This document shows, piece after piece, positions 59,817 through 64,000 of a DNA stretch of 64,000 bases. Every line of letters starts with the position of its first letter. The first letter of the stretch is position 1. Source of the DNA: Homalodisca vitripennis (taxonomy: Eukaryota > Arthropoda > Insecta > Hemiptera > Cicadellidae); NCBI RefSeq assembly GCF_021130785.1, contig NC_060214.1, positions 40,717,001 to 40,781,000 on the forward strand, given 5' to 3'. The position numbers were made by a program, and so were the translations under genes. Below the pieces are notes generated by a model that saw only the letters and a program-made list of their open reading frames with translations, was not told where the DNA came from and ran no database searches.

Positions 59817-61323
59817 CGAGGGCTGTTCTTTCTGATATAAACAAAACACGAAGTACAAGAACGAAATTGAAACATGTGAAAGAGACATGTGAAAGTGACA
59901 CTAAAATACTATTTTTCGATATAGTTGCCATACAAATTTAGACACTTACCATAGCGGTGAACTAGTTTTTAAATTCCAGCTTTATAAAATTCTGCTGCCC
60001 CAACTCCAACTCCTTCCTACAGTTCCAAGTTGTCATCAAAGAGCTGTGTCGCAAGCCAGGCCTTCATTGCTGGAAACAGGCGGTAGTCACTGGGTGCAAG
60101 GTCCGGACTATAAGGCAGATGTGGAAACAACTCGCATTTAAAAGCATACAGGACTTCTCGAGTTCGATTTGCCATGTGTGGTCGGGCGTTGTTGTTCAAA
60201 ACCAAAATTTATAGAAACCTAACTTCTGCGTAACAATTTCATGTTACAAACTCCTTGAAATTCAATGGAAACTAAGTGAGAGTTCTGTTATTGTAAATCT
60301 GCAGTCTTCTTTAATCTTCTCATCAACTTTAATCAAATCAAATCTCTCTTTATTGTCGTAAGGCAGTTACATGCATTGACAACGTCAAAATTATCTACCA
60401 ACAGGTTTTGTCAATCACAAACTGGTAGCAGTCAAACTTGGCATAAGTTCTAGTTTGGGTTACAAACTAATTGAAAATTCAAACATTTTAGCAATAATTA
60501 TAAAATAGCCTAACAAAAAAATTTTACATTTTTTTAGGTTTACGTTAAAAACAATATATGTAACACACAACATTAAAATTAAATAACAATAAAAAATAAC
60601 AAGTTTCATTAAATAATTTAGAGAAATTAACAAGTTTTATAAAAGTTTTATATAGATAACAAGATAACAAATAAAATTTGTAAATAAACAAATAGGCCTA
60701 GTTAAAAATATTTGACATTAAAATTTATTGTATAGGTTAAAAATACCCTACTGTACAAAATTAAAAATATATACTTTGACATGTAAAGAATTCGTTCAAA
60801 GAATAAAATGGGTTCTTCAACAACCACACTACTAACTTATTTTTAAAGATTTGAGTATTGTACATTTTAATGAGGTGACTTAACTTATTATAAACTTTCT
60901 TTGACAAAACAGTAAGTCTTTAGACAATTTCTTCGGTCACAATGCTTGGCCGTCCACTTTGTTCGTCATCATGCACATTAGTTAGGCCATTTTTAAACCT
61001 AATGCACCACAGACACACTCCATCTTCAGTAATCAATCACATAATTCCCATAAACTTCTCAGAGTTTGCGATAAATGTCAATTTGTTTATTGTGCTTAGC
61101 CAACAAAAAATCTTATTACCAATCACACTTCACAACTCGCGAAATTTTCAATTGCGTCACACATTTTAAACTGCTATTGTAAAACAACAAGGAGCGACAG
61201 TAATCTCTCACTAGCACGGCTGGATAGCCACTGAACGGTGAAATGCCCTAACATCAAAATAGAGACGATAGTGCCCCCCCTAACGACAAAGCGAAAAATA
61301 ATCTACCTTTTTGATAGCCCTCA
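59817..61323 (-). mobile_element. mariner DNA transposon 5, interrupted by a retroelement
   Basis: Ends with TA on both sides and degenerate inverted repeats (cgagggctgttctttctgat on the left; tgagggctatcaaaaaggta read inward on the right). Same family as the copy at 10.5 kb. The minus-strand transposase survives as [33 protein letters not shown] and MKAWLATQLFDD; the second catalytic Asp is Asn (VLNNNARPH). The part from GDETW to the linker is deleted, and 60344-60913 is a foreign insertion. Confidence 0.85.
60344..60913 (-). mobile_element. retroelement 3' end inserted in mariner 5
   Basis: It interrupts the mariner between tcatcaacttt and agacaatttcttcggtcaca, which are contiguous in the copy at 10.5 kb. 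In the minus orientation it ends ttgtcaatgcatgtaactgc, GACAATAAA and TTTGATTTGATT. The CTTTA on both sides is a possible target duplication. The noncoding 3' region is shared with the fragment at 31.4 kb. Confidence 0.7.
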
Positions 61324-61738
61324 TATTTTTATGTGATTTAGATTTATGGATTTATGAAATTTTAAGTAATCAATATTTTTAGGTTATTGTAACTGTTGCT
61401 TTCCTTATAAAAACAATATTTTTTGAAAATGTACAAAAATGAGGAATTTTGTATAAAACAATTTATTTCCATACTAAAATTTAATGTGGTTTACCAGTTA
61501 ATTAAATATGTAAGAATTATGTAATACATTTTTTTTAAGGAGTTTTAATGTTAACTGTATTTCCCAATCCTAGATATTTTTCTCTTATTGTACATATTGG
61601 ACATCAAAAATGATACATCTAAGATTGATTTTTGAACCTATAGAAAACTGCCTATTTCAATAAGACAAACTTAAAAAGTGATTAATAGTTTTTATGAATA
61701 TAAACTTAAGAATATTACAAATGGTATATAATATAAGG

Positions 61739-61800
61739 CATGGGTCTCCAAACTACGGTTCAGAGAGGATTTTATCCGGCCTGTGGCCAATCAGTAAAAG
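61739..61800 (+). mobile_element. possible hAT-type terminus fragment
   Basis: gcatgggtctccaaactacg, followed by ATCCGGCCTGTGGCC, resembles the GGTCTCCAAACTACGG...CCGGCC ends common in hAT (Charlie-like) elements. No opposite end was found. Confidence 0.3.
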
Positions 61801-62289
61801 TTAATTTTTGTCAATAGCGAAGTGACGATGGATTTCATTACTGTTAGTAAGGGATTCACACGAGCTAGGCTGACTTAACTATTAGTTTGAGCTCATCCGT
61901 TAAATAAAATTTCTTATATACATTATTATATTATTAATCAATTAAAGTTTATCTTACTTAAACATTGGCTAATGGCTAAATGCTCGAACCTTGCTTCCTT
62001 GGAACTTAGGTTCTCTCACTATTTTGTAACAAGCATTGGTTCACCGCGATAGGGTGAGATATTGGAGTCGTAGCCTTAGAAAAGAAAAGGAAGTAGTACA
62101 TTGATTATGTATACTATCCTAATAATATATTAAATGCAAAAGTGCCTTTGTTTGTTTTATTTTCAAATGTAAAATACTCAACCAATTGTACTGTAATTTT
62201 ACATGGGCATTCTTATGGTTTCTGGAATAAATATATAGGCCTATTCTTATTTCGAAAATCCATCCAGGTTATACTCTACTGGTCTTTAA

Positions 62290-63218
62290 CCCTACATCGG
62301 GCGCTAAACGGAGTTTTCCTCCGTGTATTTTTTATTATTAAAAATAGTACTACTTTTCTGATGTTGGCAGTCGTTTCCCGCAGTGTACTTCACGAGCATC
62401 TTTCGAGGAAGCGAAACAATAGCCTCCCACTTATCTTTGTCAAAATCTGTCAGTTTGAGGTCTACTTCCGTGCGAGACTGGACGATTCCTCCGTGAGCGC
62501 CCGATGTCGTGTTTGTAGTGGTTGGACGAAATCTCCGTGAGCGCCTTATAGTGTTTAGTTTTTATGGAGTAATAGTCCGTGTGCGCCTAAATGTGTGACC
62601 TGTGATGGTTTCTTTTTAAGTTTTACAATATATTTTATTTGAATTTTGTGAAATGAAGAATGAAGACGAGAGACTTGTCAGTACAGTACCAGTGTGCTAG
62701 TGAACATTTCAGTACTGTTTATGGAGTGAACATTGTCGTTATATGAACCAGAAAAAAAAATGTTTTGAAACTTTGTGTAGTGTTTAAAAAAATTTTTAGT
62801 AAAGAATAAATTTTGATTTTAGAGTAATAATTGACTTTACAATTCTATAATATCTCAAGAATTGAAGTAAGTTGTTTTTGTAAGAAGTTAAAAACTAAGT
62901 TAATTTCCATATACTATTACAGTAGGTTAAACATTTTTACAATTAATAAAATTGCATTATTCCTTAAAAAATCACGTTGTTATTATGCAATAACATTTTT
63001 TTTAATTTTGAATTTCTTATTTGGAAAATTCATTACATAAGAGAGTAATTTTTATTTAATTTCTAAAAATGAATATATTACATTGTAATTAAATCAGTAT
63101 GAATATTTAAACAAATAAAAACAGTTTAAACGACTATGATATCCATTATTCGCTAACCTGGAGGAAAACCTCCGTGAGCGCCTGATGGTGTTTCTAATTT
63201 TAAGCGCCTGATGGAGGG
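62290..63218. mobile_element. piggyBac-like MITE with subterminal repeats
   Basis: A 929-bp element flanked by TTAA (62286-62289 and 63219-63222). The ends are CCCTACATCGGGCGCT on the left and, read inward from the right, CCCTCCATCAGGCGCT, matching at 14 of 16 bases. TCCGTGAGCGCC or close variants recur inside at about 62490, 62532, 62573 and 63168. No transposase domain is encoded; the frame 62142-62540 crosses the left boundary and is chance. Confidence 0.85.
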
Positions 63219-63453
63219 TTAAAGTAGTGAAAAATCCCATCTTGGTCTCTAAAGTTGTGTAATATTAATTGAATGAGCCTGTCAAATGTAATTAACTGTT
63301 CTGTGTAAACATTGTTTATTATTTTCAGTTTTTTTACATTTATAGTAAATAAATTGTCTAAATAGTAGCCCTAAATTTTCACAGTATTATATTTCAGCGT
63401 TTATGTAAGTACTAATCTACCTTAGAAAATGTCCGAAACATAACATAAGATAG

Positions 63454-63627
63454 TCAGAATTTCATTCCGAAAACAACCTTTGAAGCAATTGACAAGAAAT
63501 ATGAAATTTCAGAAGAAGAAAAATCATATTCAACACCATCAAAATCACTAAAACTACTTACATTGTCATCTGAATATTCATCTAAGACTACAACTATTAC
63601 GTAGCAATCCAAATAATTCTGTTGCAT
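63454..63627 (-). CDS. small acidic ORF, possibly a piggyBac transposase N-terminus
   Basis: 57 codons from ATG 63627 to TGA 63454. The middle is rich in Asp and Ser (DEYSDDNVSSFSDFDGVEYD). The composition recalls the acidic N-termini of piggyBac-type transposases, and a piggyBac-like MITE lies 240 bases away, but nothing else supports it. It could be chance. Confidence 0.25.
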   Translation of the reverse strand: MQQNYLDCYVIVVVLDEYSDDNVSSFSDFDGVEYDFSSSEISYFLSIASKVVFGMKF

Positions 63628-63908
63628 GGTAAAGAAAATGACTTACACAATAGTATATCACTTAATTGAAACAAAGGAATGCCTGTTTGCAAAAAAAACA
63701 ATGAAAATACATCACAGTTACGGAAGTGTTGAATGAAGTAAACACAAACACCCGGCCCGTATCAGACTACAATCCACATGATGATCACGGCAATAAACCA
63801 CAACAGCTGATCTCAAAAATTACGTTTTTCAAAATGTTTGGATGTAACCAGTTGTCTAAAAGTCAATTATTTTGATTGTATGATGTATCAAAGTGTATGT
63901 TCATCTGC

Positions 63909-64000
63909 GAAAAGATTATGGAGGATGAGGGGAACTGGGATTGTTTGTCACAGTTCGTCTGGGGCATCCTCCTGGAAAAGAAACCTGATCTGGACCTGAA
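63909..64000 (+). other. possible start of a coding exon at the window edge
   Basis: The last 90 bases are about 50% G+C, unlike the AT-rich sequence before them. After gcgaaaag a frame opens as MEDEGNWDCLSQFVWGILLE, then KKPDLDL, running off the edge. I do not recognise it, and it does not match the next segment expected of STK11. It may belong to a mobile element or to another gene. Confidence 0.35.

Noticed and set aside
62142..62540. 132-codon plus-strand frame
   Set aside because: It crosses the left boundary of the piggyBac-like MITE and has no recognisable domain.
1..64000. tRNA, rRNA or viral genes
   Set aside because: Both strands were read for cloverleaf-like boxes, rRNA-like blocks and viral protein motifs; apart from the weak SINE-like boxes at 56 kb none could be supported. 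A covariance-model scan would be decisive.

Overview
The window looks like nuclear DNA of an arthropod, most likely an insect. A hemipteran is my guess, but the sequence alone cannot settle it. The DNA is AT-rich, genes are split by introns of 2-6 kb with GT-AG borders, and the space between exons is packed with decayed mariner, piggyBac, Tc1-like and non-LTR (LINE) elements. No prokaryotic, organellar, viral, CRISPR or toxin feature was recognised.

Three conserved protein-coding genes were reconstructed exon by exon with matching splice phases. (1) SPT4/SUPT4H1, plus strand, 4064-13388, four coding exons, complete at 116 residues: the small zinc-finger subunit of the Spt4-Spt5 (DSIF) elongation factor of RNA polymerase II. 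(2) An ARMC5-like gene, minus strand, 47582 down to 29509, nine coding exons: armadillo repeats followed by a BTB domain. In mammals this protein is a CUL3 adaptor for RNA polymerase II. Its last exon carries an apparent reading-frame break. (3) The first three coding exons of STK11/LKB1 kinase, plus strand, 50161-59579. The rest of that gene lies beyond the right edge or was not found. ARMC5 and STK11 are divergent, with about 2.6 kb between their start codons.

Region by region: 1-3.8 kb, AT-rich, nothing recognised. 4-13.4 kb, SPT4, with a LINE fragment in intron 1 and a near-complete mariner in intron 2. 13.9-16.4 kb, an internally deleted piggyBac element, LINE pieces and a Tc1/mariner relic. 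16.4-21 kb, no gene seen. 21-26.2 kb, a transposon of roughly DD41D type split by a 2.7-kb LINE, then a degenerate mariner. 27.1 kb, a 206-bp MITE. 29.5-47.6 kb, ARMC5 with LINE, mariner and repeat insertions in its introns. 47.6-50.2 kb, divergent intergenic region with retroelement remnants. 50.2-64 kb, STK11 exons with a mariner, LINE and SINE pieces, a nested mariner/retroelement, and a piggyBac-like MITE with subterminal repeats in the introns.

I did not find a convincing new multi-gene system. The most unusual observations are a threefold 51-bp tandem repeat of the STK11 exon-2 splice donor, the frame break in the ARMC5 BTB exon, a LINE copy with a 5' inversion, piggyBac-type elements with TTAA ends, and several nested or internally duplicated structures.
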